This document shows positions 23,701 to 35,315 of a stretch of DNA of 64,000 nt, piece by piece. Position 1 is the first letter of the stretch. Every line of letters starts with the position of its first letter. Position numbers and translations under genes: made by a program. The stretch is from Heliocidaris erythrogramma. Its lineage: Eukaryota; Echinodermata; Echinoidea; Camarodonta; Echinometridae. The stretch is taken from assembly GCA_025617745.1 (NCBI GenBank), contig CM046853.1, forward strand, positions 58,613,233 to 58,677,232, given 5' to 3'. The notes under the pieces are model-generated. The model saw only the letters and a program-made list of their open reading frames with translations, was not told the DNA's origin and did not search any database.

Positions 23701-26700
23701 AGAACTAAAAAAAAAAAAAAAAAATACATACACTACATTATTGTTGAACTCTTAAGTGTCACAGAAGGTCAAGCATGCACATCATTCTTTGCAATAAATA
23801 TGTACAGGAAATCAAGTTATGTAGATACGTATTTAACAGCCATAGTCTACTAAGTATAGTATCTGAGATTCCCTTTGTGTAGGTAAAAACATGCATTTCT
23901 CAATTCTTCCTAGGTCCCTCCCTCAATGCACATCATTACTCAGGGAATGAGCTGTTTTATGGACCACACTACCTTATCAGCAAATTCCCTGGCATGCTAT
24001 GCTCGAGTAGACAATAGTGAACTATCTGCAGCATGATTACTGGTGTTAAAGGCAAATGATCTTGGAAGGCTTAAAATACACTGCAATTATTAACCAAGAT
24101 TCATATGATCAGTCTGAACCTAAGCAGAAAGAATTTTTGGCAGTATTTCTATGGAATCCTTGGTGCTCTGACATATGCTCCAGCGACAATAGCTCTAGGC
24201 TTGATTTCATCAAAGATGTAGGGTTAGCTAGGGCAAGTGTTGCACCTCAATTTTAGGTTAGGTTTATGGTCGGGGTTAGGTATAGTGTTTGGTCCAGGGT
24301 TGAAGTTTAGAATTCGGTTAGTGTACAAAATTGATGCGGTGCAATTTTCACCAGAGCATGTGTTGTACAACCAAAATCCTCATGCAATCTCTCTTGAAAT
24401 CCAGTCAGAGTTTGGATATAAGTTGTGAGGTGTCCTTCACTCACCTGTGACAGAAGGTAGCAATTGCCTGAAGGATCTTTGATGTGTGATATACGTAACT
24501 TTCACACTCTTCCTCAAAACGGAATAGCTAAGAAAGAGTAAGGAAATCATAACATGCAGTGAGGCTTCTACCAGACAGCAAAGGAATACCTTATTTTCCC
24601 ATTGTTCAAGGTGTACACAGGATTAGTCAAGGACAACGGTTTGGTGCAGGGGTGGATCTGGGGGGGGGGGGGTTATGGAGGTCCTGACCCCTTCCCCTAT
24701 TTTTCTTAACAAACTTCTTTTTCTTTTTTTTTTCTTTATTGCTTGTCAGAACTGGGGGGGGGGATTCTACCCTCCTTTTTTAAAAACATAATTCTAGAGC
24801 CACCCCTGTGGTATATTGCATCAAGATGTAAATAGCTCCCCCCCCAAAAAAAAAAAAAAACAACAACAACAACAAACACAAAAACAACAAAAACACACAC
24901 AAAAAACGTTCAATTGAAACGAGTCTTGAAAGCAAAAAAAACCCAAACAAACAAAAACAAACAAATGTTAGGTTATCTGTAAAGCTTAATATAATCTGCT
25001 TTCCCTATTAAATAATGTGTTCTTCTGTTGAATTTCCAAACTATAATCTAATTTGAGATTCATTGATAAAAGATGAATGCGACTGCGTCTCATATATGCC
25101 TCCGCCTAAATTCAGTTGATGGCTCAAACTGTTCTTGAAATATTGTGATAACCAGAATAAAAAGCCTCTCATTACATGTTAATTGACCTCTTTGACATTT
25201 GACCTTACACCTTATAACCCAAAAGTCTGATCACTTTATCTCCTTGTCATGGATACAAAATGGTTGAGATATGGTGATAACAAAGATAAAAAAACATTAA
25301 TTTCACATACACCTGTAAAATGACCTCTATGACCTAGCTGTCACCTACGTGAACAAAAATCTAATCAGATCATCATCCTATGGTGATACATACTAGCACC
25401 AAGTTTAAAGTTCATAACTCAAATGCTTGTTGAGTTATCGCGAGAACAAGGCTAACATCTGAATTTTCAGAAATTGGCCTCTGTGACCTTCGACCTTTGA
25501 CCTACGTACCTCCTATGGTGATACACATTAGCACCAAGTTTGAAGTTCATGTCTCAAATTGTTCTTGAGTTGTCGCGAGAACGAGGCTAACACCTGCAAT
25601 TTCAGAAATTGACCTCTGTGACCTTTGACCTTTGACCTACATACCCCAATATCTAATCAGGTCGTCTTCCTATGGTGATACATACTAGCACCAAGTTTGA
25701 AGTTCATACCTCATGTGGTTCTTGAGTTATCGCGGGAACGAGAAAGCAGGACGGACGGACGGACGGACAGCCCGAAAACATAATGCCTCCGGCACCACCT
25801 TCGGTGGGCAGAGGCATAAAAAGAACCTTTTTGGTCAATTGTGGCTAAAACAAGCTGTGAGACATCTGTGAGACATTCAATGTCAAGCAATACATTACTG
25901 TATACTTATTGACAATGAGATGGCCAGACACACGATCTCAGCAACCGATAAATGAAAAGTGCAAACTCACCCAAGTGGCTGCATGCTGTACAGGCCCTGA
26001 CGCACATGAGTAAGTGTGACTAGCAGCACTACGTACAGTCTTGTATAAAACCTGTAACTCAGGTGGATAGATACTGTAACCAAGCTGAAAAGGAAACCAG
26101 GGAAACATTAAGCCATTGGACACCATCTAGTTTTCATGGAATATGCATTTTCCATCGACTTACGCCCAAGTTATGTCACCTCAGAACTCAGTCCAGGGGG
26201 GTGTTTCATAAAGCTTTTCGTAAAGTTACGCATGACTTTACGAATGACTTGAATATGAAGTGCCAGATAGGGTGCCCAAAGTTTTTCCTGATGTTTTAAC
26301 AAAGTGTGACTGTATTTCCAATAACCACAATTAAACAATGTAAAAAAAGTATACTTTGCATTAAAAATGTTTGTTATAATAAGAATGTTAATCTACATCT
26401 GCACAGTTCAACTTCAATTGATGCAGTTAAAAAACGATTGACCATCCCATTTGGCTTGTCATATATAAGTCATTCGTAAAGTCGTGCCTAACTTTACGAA
26501 CAGCTTTATGAAACACCCCCACGGTATGTCCCAAACGTTACCAAGTATTATGGAAATGTAAACAAAAATTGACATAAAATATTATTTCACTTCATATTTT
26601 GTCTGATCCAAGCTCTAGGAGGGCAATCAACTTGATACAGTCACCAGAAATATGAAAATATTAGATGTACCGTTAACCTTGCATAACTAGAAGTTGCAAT

Positions 26701-29700
26701 AAGTCGAACTTTCCCCAAGGCGATTCAATTTTTTTGACTAAACAATGCAAAACATGTAAGTCAAATTTTGCATAAGTCAAACTTTTTTGGGGGGTCCCAA
26801 CAGATTCGACTTATGCAAAGTTAACTGTAGTTGGTAACGTAGGGGACAAAATGGCTAGGCCATTCCCTGCAACGGGTTAAAAATTCAACCATATAATCCA
26901 TACCCTTTTATTTATCTTGTTTTTTACATTTATGTTACCTTGTAGCACAGTAATGTAGAATCTGAAATCATTTCTGTTTCTAAAAGAATATCATCTTGAT
27001 TCCCCCCCAACAATTTTACAGCTAAGTGGTGCTAAAAGGCACATGGACAATCCATAAACATCATGAAAATTCCATTTAGTATAAGCTGTCTTGTCCTAAA
27101 TGTATAATTAGAAAAATAATGTGGAAGGTAATACCATATTATCAATTATGGAAGCTTCTCAAATGAAATAAATTCTAGCTGAATTTTCAAGACATCCATG
27201 CTTGGCCATAGAAACACATTGATTCTCTTTAACGTGGGGCCCCAGTGCATTTGATGTGCAAAGATCAACAGCCTACCTGGAAGAGAGAGGAGATAGATAG
27301 AGAAGAGAGAGATAGAGAAGAGAGAGAGAGAGAGATGAGAGAGAGAAAGAGAAAGAGAGAATGAGAGGAGAGAAGAGAGAGAGATAGAGATAAGAGAGAA
27401 AAGACAGAGAGAGAGAGAGAGGACAGAGGGAGAGAAGGGAGAGATATAAAGCAGAGAGAGGGGGAGAGAGATAGAGAGAGAGGGGGAGAGAGATAGAGAG
27501 AGAGAGAGGAGAGAGAAAGAGAAAGAGAGAATGAGAGGAGAGAGGAGAGAGAGAGAGATAGAGATAAGAGAGAAAAGACAGAGAGAGAGAGGACAGAGGG
27601 AGAGAAGGGAGAGATATAAAGCAGAGAGAGAGGGGGAGAGAGATAGAGAGAGAGAGAAAGAGAAAGAGAGAATGAGAGGAGAGAGGAGAGAGAGAGATAG
27701 AGAGAAGAGAGAAAAGACAGAGAGAGAGAGAGAGAGAGGACAGAGGGAGAGAAGGGAGAGATATAGAGCAGAGAGAGAGGGGGAGAGAGATAGAGATAAG
27801 AAATATAGAGAGATTGAGAGAGGAGAGAGTGAGAGAAGAGAGAGACAGATAAAATTACAAGAAGGGTGTGCAAGACTAGATCTATACAAACCCGCCATCC
27901 ACCAGCACTAGCCCACTTAGAAATTCCACTGGACAAGATTGTGCCTTCTGGATAGTACTGTTATGAGAAAAGAGAGAGAGAAAGAGAGAGAGAAAAACAG
28001 ACAGATACATGTAAGTATAGAGCGGAAAATACACATGTAATGTCATGATTCACAATATATCTACAACCATTCTAGCAAGCAATTCTACTTTTGTCTGCCT
28101 GTTTAATGATGCATGCTATTTAGCCTTTACAATAATAGAACTGTTCATCGCGATTTAATCAAACACAGATATCTGATTCTCAGATGTACCCCCTCTGTGC
28201 CACTAGGATGGCAAACAGTTATCCTTACTTAAGTTTTATTTGATTTATTTGATTTATTATGTTTTATTTAAAAAAACAGTGTAGGGCCTGCTGCAGATTG
28301 CACCACGTATGAGGTCACCTAAGCTTATCATAAACATCATAAAAATCACCAAGGGGCTGAAATTTTAATCATATTCCTTAAAGATCAACAATTGCATGAC
28401 AAATGAATTACCCTATAACCATGAAAGCTTTTAATTTCACGATAGCAAGACAAGATTTCTGGTGACAGAAACATGCACACTCCATTACACTTTAATAAAA
28501 ATCACTGATCCATTTAGTTTCTGCACTGTGCTACTTTCATTTGAGAAAAAATCAAATGATCATACACCGGCCTTCACACTATAGCAAATTGAAGAAATGA
28601 GTGAGAATGAACTGCAAAATCTGAATACGAAGGAATATGCTGTGTGTACTTGCTCCATTTAGTCTGCGAATTCAAATTTGTAATGAAATTAGCCTGCCTA
28701 AATATTGGAACAAGTAAACAAATAAACAAGTAAATAAATATATAAACAAATAAATCAATCAATAAATGACTAAATGTGATTTCCTACTCAAAACCTGAAA
28801 ATAAAATAAGCAAAGCAAATCTTGCTCACAAGGACAGGATAACTAGCTCATGATTGTCATTTTGCAGACGTACATCATGGTTTTACTGTCAAACTCAGTA
28901 ACCGGTAACTTTATTTTGAAAATATTATGGTTATTCAATAGAGCTTTTGGGCAAATTTTTCTTTTACCTTTATTCATGAAAATGTGAAAATTGAAAGTAA
29001 AATTGAATTTAAACTTTAATTACAAACCTACTGATTTGGGAATAAGACTAAGAAATCTATGCTTTTTTACTGATACAAAATGAGGGTACATCTTCAAAAA
29101 CAAGTAGAAATTTGATTCATTTGATGTAATAGATGTTGCATTAGCATAATAATTCAAATAAAATGTCTACTGCAGGAAAGAAAATTGCATTGTAAAAGCT
29201 AGCAGTACTGCAATATTACATTAAGATATTTCGATTTAATTCAATACCTTAGCAAGCGTCGTGTGGTTGTGTTCAAAGTTAGTTGCAGCATAGATCTCGT
29301 CACTAAGAACAATGACGTTGTGCTTCCTCAGAGCAGAACTGGAATAACATGTAGAGGTAGAGAGAGAGAAAGAGAGAGAGAAAGAGAAAGAGAAAGAGGA
29401 ATTTCTTTTCAATTCATATTCATTTTAAAACTACAGAAACACACTTACTACATAAGAGAGACATTAATACAGAGGTAGTAATGCCTTCACTTAAGAAATA
29501 TACTAATATCCCAACCATATACCAATGAAATATATTATGCATAATAATCACCTAACAAATTGTTTCATCAAATAGGCAGCGTCAAATTATTATAATCAAA
29601 TGTGATCAGATTTTAGCTTAGGGAAATAAAGACTTATGATAAACTGAATTTCATCGGGTTAAAAATAAAGGTATTGCACATATGTACTTCATAAAATGCA

Positions 29701-32700
29701 TCTTAATCAGTTAATACATCTAATACTCCTTTCAAACCAGTTTACCCGCTTAACTTCCCCGGTGAAAACCTTCAGATTTTATGAGCATGAATTCCTTAGG
29801 TTACGCGGGGAAGTACAGGAGCACCATTCAGACCGACCCCACTTACCCGGAGAAGGTGCCATTGGCTATGAATTCCATGTTCGCTCGGCCAGAAGTCACG
29901 TCATTCAGGGCGCGTGTTTGTGTAGAGACGAAGAACCATCAGTTTATGTCATGCTGCTGCGAAGGGCGAGCTGGCCTTAGCGCACGTAATTTCGGTGACA
30001 GGGCGGAAGTGATAACTGACCTCTGAAGTATTTCACCCGGGGAAGTTCTCTGCCGACCTTTCAGACCAACCACTCACCCGCTTGAACTCTATTCACCCGC
30101 ATAAGTTCTCCACCTCAGTAGGTGGAGAAGTTACGCGGGGAAGTTAAGCGGGTGACATTTCCCTTGTCCCTTTCGAACCAAACCTTTCCCCGTGAAACTT
30201 ACGCAGGTTAGTGCTTGGTTTGAAAGGGATATAAGCAGTGCATTCAAATCATTCCTTTAAAGAAAAGTTGATTAACTGCACCTCTTTATCTGATGTAAAT
30301 CAAAACAAATGTTTGAGTAGTTGTGTAAATATCACAAAATTTGTTGAGAAATTTGACTATACTCTGTGCGAATAATGAAGTTTCATGACAATACTATTCC
30401 TTTTATTTTCTATTTGAAGCCTACAACCAAGCCAAACAGAAACTTATGATTTAAGAATTTTGTTTCCTCTAATACAGGAAAATTCTAAACATTTGCTATT
30501 TATAGCCTTTCCCTCACTCTCATAAGTGTTGGAAACTTGACTGTTTTATGATGTGCAGAGTTTGCTTTTCACTGTATGGATACATGACCCCCAATAGTCA
30601 AGTCATGATACCAGGGAATTTAATGCCTAATAAAGGTACAAGTAAACATATACATTAGACCTACCTAAGGGCAATTAAGTCTTCCTCATTGTATGCAGTG
30701 CCCGCTACAACATAAAAGAGATGAAAAGATGGATATTATAATCATGAACCCAATAAAGGTCTACCTTATGACTGCCCTTGAAGGCCTCACAGTTTATAAA
30801 TAACAAAAATGCTGAGAAGCTATTCATGAAGACATACAAACTACATGTACAAGCAGCTGGAAAAGAGAACATTTTTGTTGAATATTGACATATTAATACA
30901 TCATACTTTATAACAAAGATTTTAAAAATATTTAGAAAATATATAAAAGGTTAGATGGAATATTCTTACAAAAATGTTCATAATTATCTAAATTTTGGTA
31001 TATGTGTGTTTGCAGACCAGAATGGCTACAGTCAAGTTGTTCTGTTTGATATGAAGAGCAAGAATAAACACTCACTTGGATTGTCAGGGTTGCAGTGAAT
31101 CAGAAGTCTATTTTGCTTCAGCTTATTTTGTTGCAATGTCTGTGGGAAAAAAATTAATTGGGTACACCGTACAATATTTCTCTCTATAAAAATAATTATT
31201 TCTATTCCAATCATCAAAAATACCCTTTTCAAATGAAAAATCATAAAAGTGTTTGATGAGAGAGATTTGCAGAAATTTAGGCTACCGGTATTTCTAAAAA
31301 TATGATTTTGTCTTTCCAGTCTGAGGGATCAGCATATGAGTTGACAAAAGGTTGCTCTTGACAACCTGAAAGCTTGTCAGAGGCTTGTCAGACATAGCAA
31401 CAAGTAATGTATGCAAACTGGATGCCAAGTATTGTAGTTCATTCATTAATAACAGGTTAATTGAATACCTTGTTACTAGTTCCCCAGGAAAGAAACATCC
31501 ATAAATTTGAATAACTTTGTGAACAGGTCTATTGGATATATTTGTAAAATCTCACAGTGAGCTACATATCACAATCAAGCAACTCCAAGTCAAATCAACT
31601 CCATCAAGTCAAGAATATGTATTGTGTTGCCATAAAGACAACACATTTTGGGGTCACCTTTATCTACTGCATTTAAACAAAAGTTTTACCACTTTTGCTT
31701 GATAAACTCAAAAACTTAAAGCAAGAATCAAGCTATTATCAACACATTGAAGGGTGCATATCTATTTAGGAGTAAGTTAAGTGTCATTTTTTTCTAATAA
31801 AAAACTGTGAATCTTCTACTATGTGAGAGTTTTGTGAGGTGGTTACTGATTAAAAATGAGAGACCAAGCTTTTTATATTTCTACTTATTATGTGAATGTC
31901 TAAATAGATTTGAATATTATTTGCAAATATATATTTTGTTCAGACATCAGCAATTAGCAAAGGAAAAGGAAGCTCAATTTAAGAAAAGTTGAAACAATGT
32001 GCAAGCGTAACAAGGCAGCAGCCAGACTTTGAAAACCTTTTTGTTAGCCTTTTCCTTAATAAAAACTGCATTCATATCACTTCAAATGTACCATTTTTTC
32101 ACATTTCTTCTTCAAAAATATCTTTAAACAATGACCTTAAAATTGAGACCTGAAAGAATTTCAGTCTGATCTATATACAAGTAAAAGGCTATCAACTGGG
32201 TAAAAGAATTTTTTCTTTTCTTTTATTTCTAATCTAATTGCTGAAAAACTGCTGGTCAAAATGCTTTGATATTAATGTCAGAAGGCTGGGTAACAACTCA
32301 TATTCCAAGATGACACCCTCATAATTCAGATGTTTTTTTTCTATGTAACCAAATGCAACCACTGAAGGCTAAGAAGGAGCTATAGACTTGACACTATTTA
32401 ACTGCACATCATATAAAAGAAGGCTAATAGGTATTTCTTTTCATTTTTTTAATCAATCAAATTTATACAACTGACAGTTGACTGTTTTTTCTACAACATC
32501 TGGAAATGGGCATGGGCATGGGCATGTTCCAAGGGTAAGGAGGAATAGTCTTTACCTGTTCTAGAAGAAGAGGAGTCAGTTTCCAATCATCTTTCATACT
32601 AGTCTTGATGGTGAAGACTCTCTGGTTTGCGAGCTGAGTTTGAGGCTTGTATGTCGTCCACGATGGAGACAGGAGTAGAATATCTACAACCCCCAACAAG

Positions 32701-35122
32701 AGATTGCAAGCAACAGAGGAAGGTTTGCACAGCTCAATGTTCATACCATGTACTACTTTTCAGCCCCCAAAAGTAACATACCAATCAACTTTATATTAAA
32801 AGACACTTGGAAGTTGACCTAAAAGTCTATATTCCATCCATCAATTTGTTTCAGAATTTCAAACTGCTAAAAATTTGATCAATCAAAGTCCAATTGAATC
32901 AAATCATCTACATTTATTTTGTATTGAAAACACATGTTAAAAATAAATGCCTAAAATGTTGACCTTCAGCATCCAAATCCAAAGATAAGTAGATAATGAG
33001 ATTCTCTTGAAATGAATGAAGTAATTACCTCCATTGAAGACACTGATGAGAAGGTAGATGAGCTCCTTGGATCCAGGACCAACGATGACCAAATCATCTT
33101 GAAGTTTCTTGAGTCCATCTCGTTTGCAGTGGAAGTCGCATATGGAAGCTCGAAGTTCACTCAGGCCTGACAAAAGAAAAGATACAATTTTATTTTCATC
33201 TCACAGAAAAGCATATCCCTGGCCCTACAAAGGATTCTGTCCTTCTGCCAATGTCGGAAGGCTGTTTGTTATTTATCTGAATATGGTCTTGACAGGGATG
33301 TCTCTTCTTTGGTGTTCAATCTAATTTTGATTTTAAAAAAACAACATTCTTTTCTCTTTTTTTTTTTTACATATATATGATAGTAAGAAGTAGTGATTTA
33401 AACATTTAATATTATTTTAGCATCTTACTTTTGTTGAAACATTCATGCACAAATTTTTGCTCCTTTTGTTTAGCTCAAACAACTTTTAGTTTACAAGTGT
33501 GTTTGGGTATGGTAAGGTCTTTACATTTTATTTTGTTTACAACATTTTGGAAATATTTAACTGTAAAAGCGCCCATAGATTGCGACTTGTCGCTCCCTTT
33601 CAGCACTATATTGTTACAGTCCTTATTTCATCGTGGTGGCAGCAGAGGGATGTAAGAGCATTCACTATACAGTGCAATGATCCAAGACAAAATGAAACCA
33701 GAGAACAAAGGGTTATTCCAAACTATGTGCTTGGAGAAATCAGTGATATGTTTCATGGTGGAGAAACTGAATTGTAGATTTAGTTTTTCAGGGTTGCAAC
33801 ATGTAATCTCTTCAGGAATAAGAGCCCTGAAAAGGGCTGGTTAGCTCCGCTAAGAGTTCTGTGGTTCTCAATGTTTCAGGGCTCTTATTCCTTTAATGAT
33901 CACATGGTGTAACCCTGAAAACTAAACCTACAAACTATGTTCTGTCTGAACATAATGCTAAGTTGTTTTTCATAAACTACTGTGTGTAGTAATAAATAGG
34001 AATGATCCCTTGATGGTATTCACTAATCATCCATACATGCTTCACAGAGCAAAGTTGTTTTGAAAATGGCATGTAAAAATTCATTTGTGTCAGATTTGGG
34101 TCAAACCCTGAACACATGAGTCTGATTAGGATGGCATGCAAAATATGCCATAAGTAAGTTAAAAATGAAAGCTTTAAAATATGATACACAAGACTTCCAA
34201 TGTGTGATGCTACATGAAACAATGTTTTCATTAATCAATCTTTTTTAACATTAAACAAATTAGAGGAACTTCATCATATACAGCGATGAGAATAACAACA
34301 TAAGAACCTTCCGATCTCAAGCCCATGTTAATTTGGCATGTTAGAAGCACCACACAGTACATCTAGTAGGCGTGGCAATAATGCAAAATCTATTCAAAAT
34401 GATCAAGATATAAAAATGATCTATGAAGAATGAAAGCAATACTTTATTTTGGAGGAAATGATTGGCATATTTTCGTCAATAATAATATACAACATCAATA
34501 AAGCACTTCATAAAATGTTTGTAAGTGCGCAGAAAGATAACGCAAATGAAAAGGAGAGAAAGAAAATAAACAAGAAAAGAAAAAAAACATTCACAACTAT
34601 TACTTCTACTACTGCTGCTAATACTGCTACTCCTAATACTACTACCACTACTATTACTACTACTGATATGATTGCCTCAGAGATAAGTTTACAAAACACA
34701 ATCAGAAAACCAAGAAGTACAAAAGAGCTTTTTTTTTCAAACAACAAAAATAATAATTTTTTGCCTTACAGACAAAAGGATTCAACAGCAACCAAACAAA
34801 TACATGTGGGTACATCTTCAAAGGCAACATGAACAAATAGCTTACCTGCAACTGGAAGGTATGCAGTTTCATCTGCATTCTCAGCCAAGACCTTTCTTGC
34901 ACCTTCTATAGGAGGAAACGGAGATTGGCCAAAAGCAAAATGGTAGATGTTGCGTCCTTCTGCCATCATCTTGTGAATAGCCTCATTGAAGGCAAGGTTT
35001 GATGCCGAGCCATAACCATTAAGGTGAGGCCTTATGAGTGGTTCAGTCTGAGGAGGTGGAGCATCATCCTTTTCAATGACCGCGTTCCCTTTCAGGGTCA
35101 ATGGGGGTTGTGTGGAGGTCAT
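20760..35122 (-). CDS. Class I/II PLP-dependent aminotransferase, 12 coding exons
   Basis: Complete gene. Exons: 34846-35122, 33029-33166, 32556-32683, 31076-31139, 30665-30704, 29248-29338, 27892-27957, 25971-26084, 24445-24527, 23272-23425, 22035-22208, 20760-20804. All introns are GT-AG and in phase, giving 457 residues. Fold-type I signatures: GPGSKELIYLL (122-132, cofactor phosphate loop), PSWTTYKPQ, NPDNPTGT (Asn201), LSDEIYA (Asp229, Tyr232), SSGISKWASAGGWRLGY (Schiff-base Lys260, Arg268), PRGGFYIFPDF and FTVRLCYINF (Arg403, the substrate carboxylate arginine). It should transfer amino groups between amino and 2-oxo acids. The aspartate/aromatic branch is closest by motif, but the substrate is not decidable. 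The frame stays open upstream of Met1 to an acceptor-like CAG near 35156, so an upstream exon could add residues such as a targeting peptide. The exon 7 donor GTTTGT is weak. Introns are full of MITEs and simple repeats. Confidence 0.93.
20898..21297. mobile_element. 400-bp fully palindromic MITE
   Basis: TIRs read TATAGAGAACCGAAGTG and, inward from the right, TATAGAGTACCGAAGTG, each followed by TGACGTCA. Similarity of the two halves runs to the centre, where 38-bp arms (about 21055-21091 and 21102-21140, AGCCCCATTGAAGTCAGTGT) are almost perfect. There is no coding capacity. TA-flanked ends would suit a Tc1/mariner-type target duplication, but this is not certain. It lies in the last intron of the aminotransferase gene, about 90 bases upstream of its final exon. 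Confidence 0.85.
22924..23235. mobile_element. MITE with CGGTCAAACATACRC TIRs
   Basis: Left end CGGTCAAACATACACGACGC; right end reading inward CGGTCACACATACGCAACAC. It is about 310 bp and non-coding, with GCGCTAGCAACA repeated inside (about 22991 and 23085). It lies in the intron between aminotransferase exons 10 and 11, ending 37 bases from exon 10. Confidence 0.75.
24235..24345. repeat. Interspersed repeat, copy 2
   Basis: Contains TTTTAGGTTAGGTTTA, then TTTGGTCCAGGGTTGAAGTT and GCAATTTTCACC, in the same order as at 1-145. It lies in the aminotransferase intron just downstream of exon 9 on the minus strand. Confidence 0.75.
24647..24808. mobile_element. hAT-like MITE (CAGGGGTGGMTC ends)
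   Basis: Left TIR CAGGGGTGGATCTG and right end reading inward CAGGGGTGGCTCTAG. It is 162 bp, with internal G and T/C homopolymer runs and no coding capacity. The ends follow the CAG-N-G hAT-type pattern, like the elements at 11066 and 53309. Confidence 0.65.
24838..24965. repeat. CAA/CAAA-rich simple repeat
   Basis: Irregular runs of CAA, CAAA and ACACA in an aminotransferase intron. Confidence 0.85.
25092..25819. mobile_element. HINE-like tandem-core element B
   Basis: The left end has ATATGCCTCCGCC and the right end is a hairpin, ATGCCTCCGGCACCACC / GGTGGGCAGAGGCAT (25783-25817), so a short inverted motif links the two ends. The core has about four diverged units of roughly 120-170 bp, each with TGACCTNTGACC, CCTATGGTGATACA, AGCACCAAGTTTGAAGTTCA and GAGTTATCGCGAGAACGAGG. 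A (GGAC)n run precedes the hairpin. Short subterminal inverted repeats, tandem core and 3' hairpin are the layout described for Helentron-associated elements (DINE-1, pearl). It is non-autonomous and lies in an aminotransferase intron. Confidence 0.65.
26196..26520. mobile_element. MITE with about 55-bp TIRs
   Basis: Both ends read GGGGGTGTTTCATAAAGC inward and continue TTCGTAAAGTTA(C/G)GCA(T/C)GACTTTACGAATGACTT. The TIRs themselves contain a TCGTAAAG/CTTTACGA inverted pair. It is about 325 bp, AT-rich inside and non-coding. It lies about 110 bases upstream of aminotransferase exon 8 within the intron. Confidence 0.85.
27283..27848. repeat. 560-bp GA/CT mirror-type minisatellite
   Basis: Almost pure purine on the plus strand. 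Longer units recur two to three times at about 120-170-bp intervals (AGAGAATGAGAGGAGAGA, GACAGAGGGAGAGAAGGGA, AGAGATATAAAGCAGAGAG). On the transcribed (minus) strand it is a CT tract beginning about 45 bases after the weak donor of aminotransferase exon 7. Ser/Leu-rich and Arg/Glu-rich frames here are not genes. Confidence 0.95.
27967..27998. repeat. Short (GA)n forming exon 7 polypyrimidine tract
   Basis: GA run immediately upstream (minus strand) of the exon 7 acceptor, where it reads as a CT tract and probably serves as the polypyrimidine tract. A similar run at 29352-29399 precedes the exon 6 acceptor. Confidence 0.7.
29352..29399. repeat. (GA)n forming exon 6 polypyrimidine tract
   Basis: GAGAGAAAG-type run that reads CT on the minus strand. 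It starts 14 bases upstream of the exon 6 start at 29338. Confidence 0.7.
29728..30228. mobile_element. 500-bp MITE, CCTTTCAAACCA ends
   Basis: Left CCTTTCAAACCAGTTTACCCG; right end reading inward CCCTTTCAAACCAAGCACTAACC. It has internal inverted pairs (CCCGCTTAACTTCCCCG / CGGGGAAGTTAAGCGGG and CTCCACCT/AGGTGGAG). It is GC-richer than its flanks. No transposase. It lies in the aminotransferase intron between exons 5 and 6. Confidence 0.75.
31391..31545. repeat. Repeat R, uninterrupted copy (empty site)
   Basis: Blocks CATAGCAACAA, ATTCATTAATAACAGGT, TACTAG and GGAAAGAAACATCCATAAAT match 53196-53560 in order. Here the sequence runs through GTTACTAGTTCC without the 192-bp insertion present in the other copy. 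It lies in aminotransferase intron 3. Confidence 0.8.
33774..33932. mobile_element. Short MITE with nested inverted repeats
   Basis: Outer arms TGTAGATTTAGTTTTTCAGGG and, inward from the right, TGTAGGTTTAGTTTTCAGGG. Inner arms GAATAAGAGCCCTGAAA and TTTCAGGGCTCTTATTC are exact. About 159 bp in total, non-coding, between aminotransferase exons 1 and 2. Confidence 0.85.
34590..34672. repeat. (ACT)n-type trinucleotide repeat
   Basis: Imperfect ACT/GCT repeats in the first aminotransferase intron on the minus strand, about 170 bases from the exon 1 donor. Confidence 0.9.
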
Positions 35123-35315
35123 CTTGGAGGGGAAAACTTTGGTCTCCAAGGTCTGCTGTATGAATTTATATCATTAACATCTAGAAAGCTAGAAATGAAT
35201 ATGTATTCTTGCAAGCATGTCATTCAAAGTCATTAAGCAGTAGGCCTATATGCTGCAATGGAGGTTTCAATAAAATAATTTTTCATATATTTTGGCATTA
35301 GTTTATCAAACATTT

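Noticed and set aside
27146-27936. Ser/Leu-rich (minus) and Arg/Glu-rich (plus) open frames of 120-250 residues
   Set aside because: Direct translations of the GA/CT microsatellite. The only real coding part is aminotransferase exon 7 (27892-27957).
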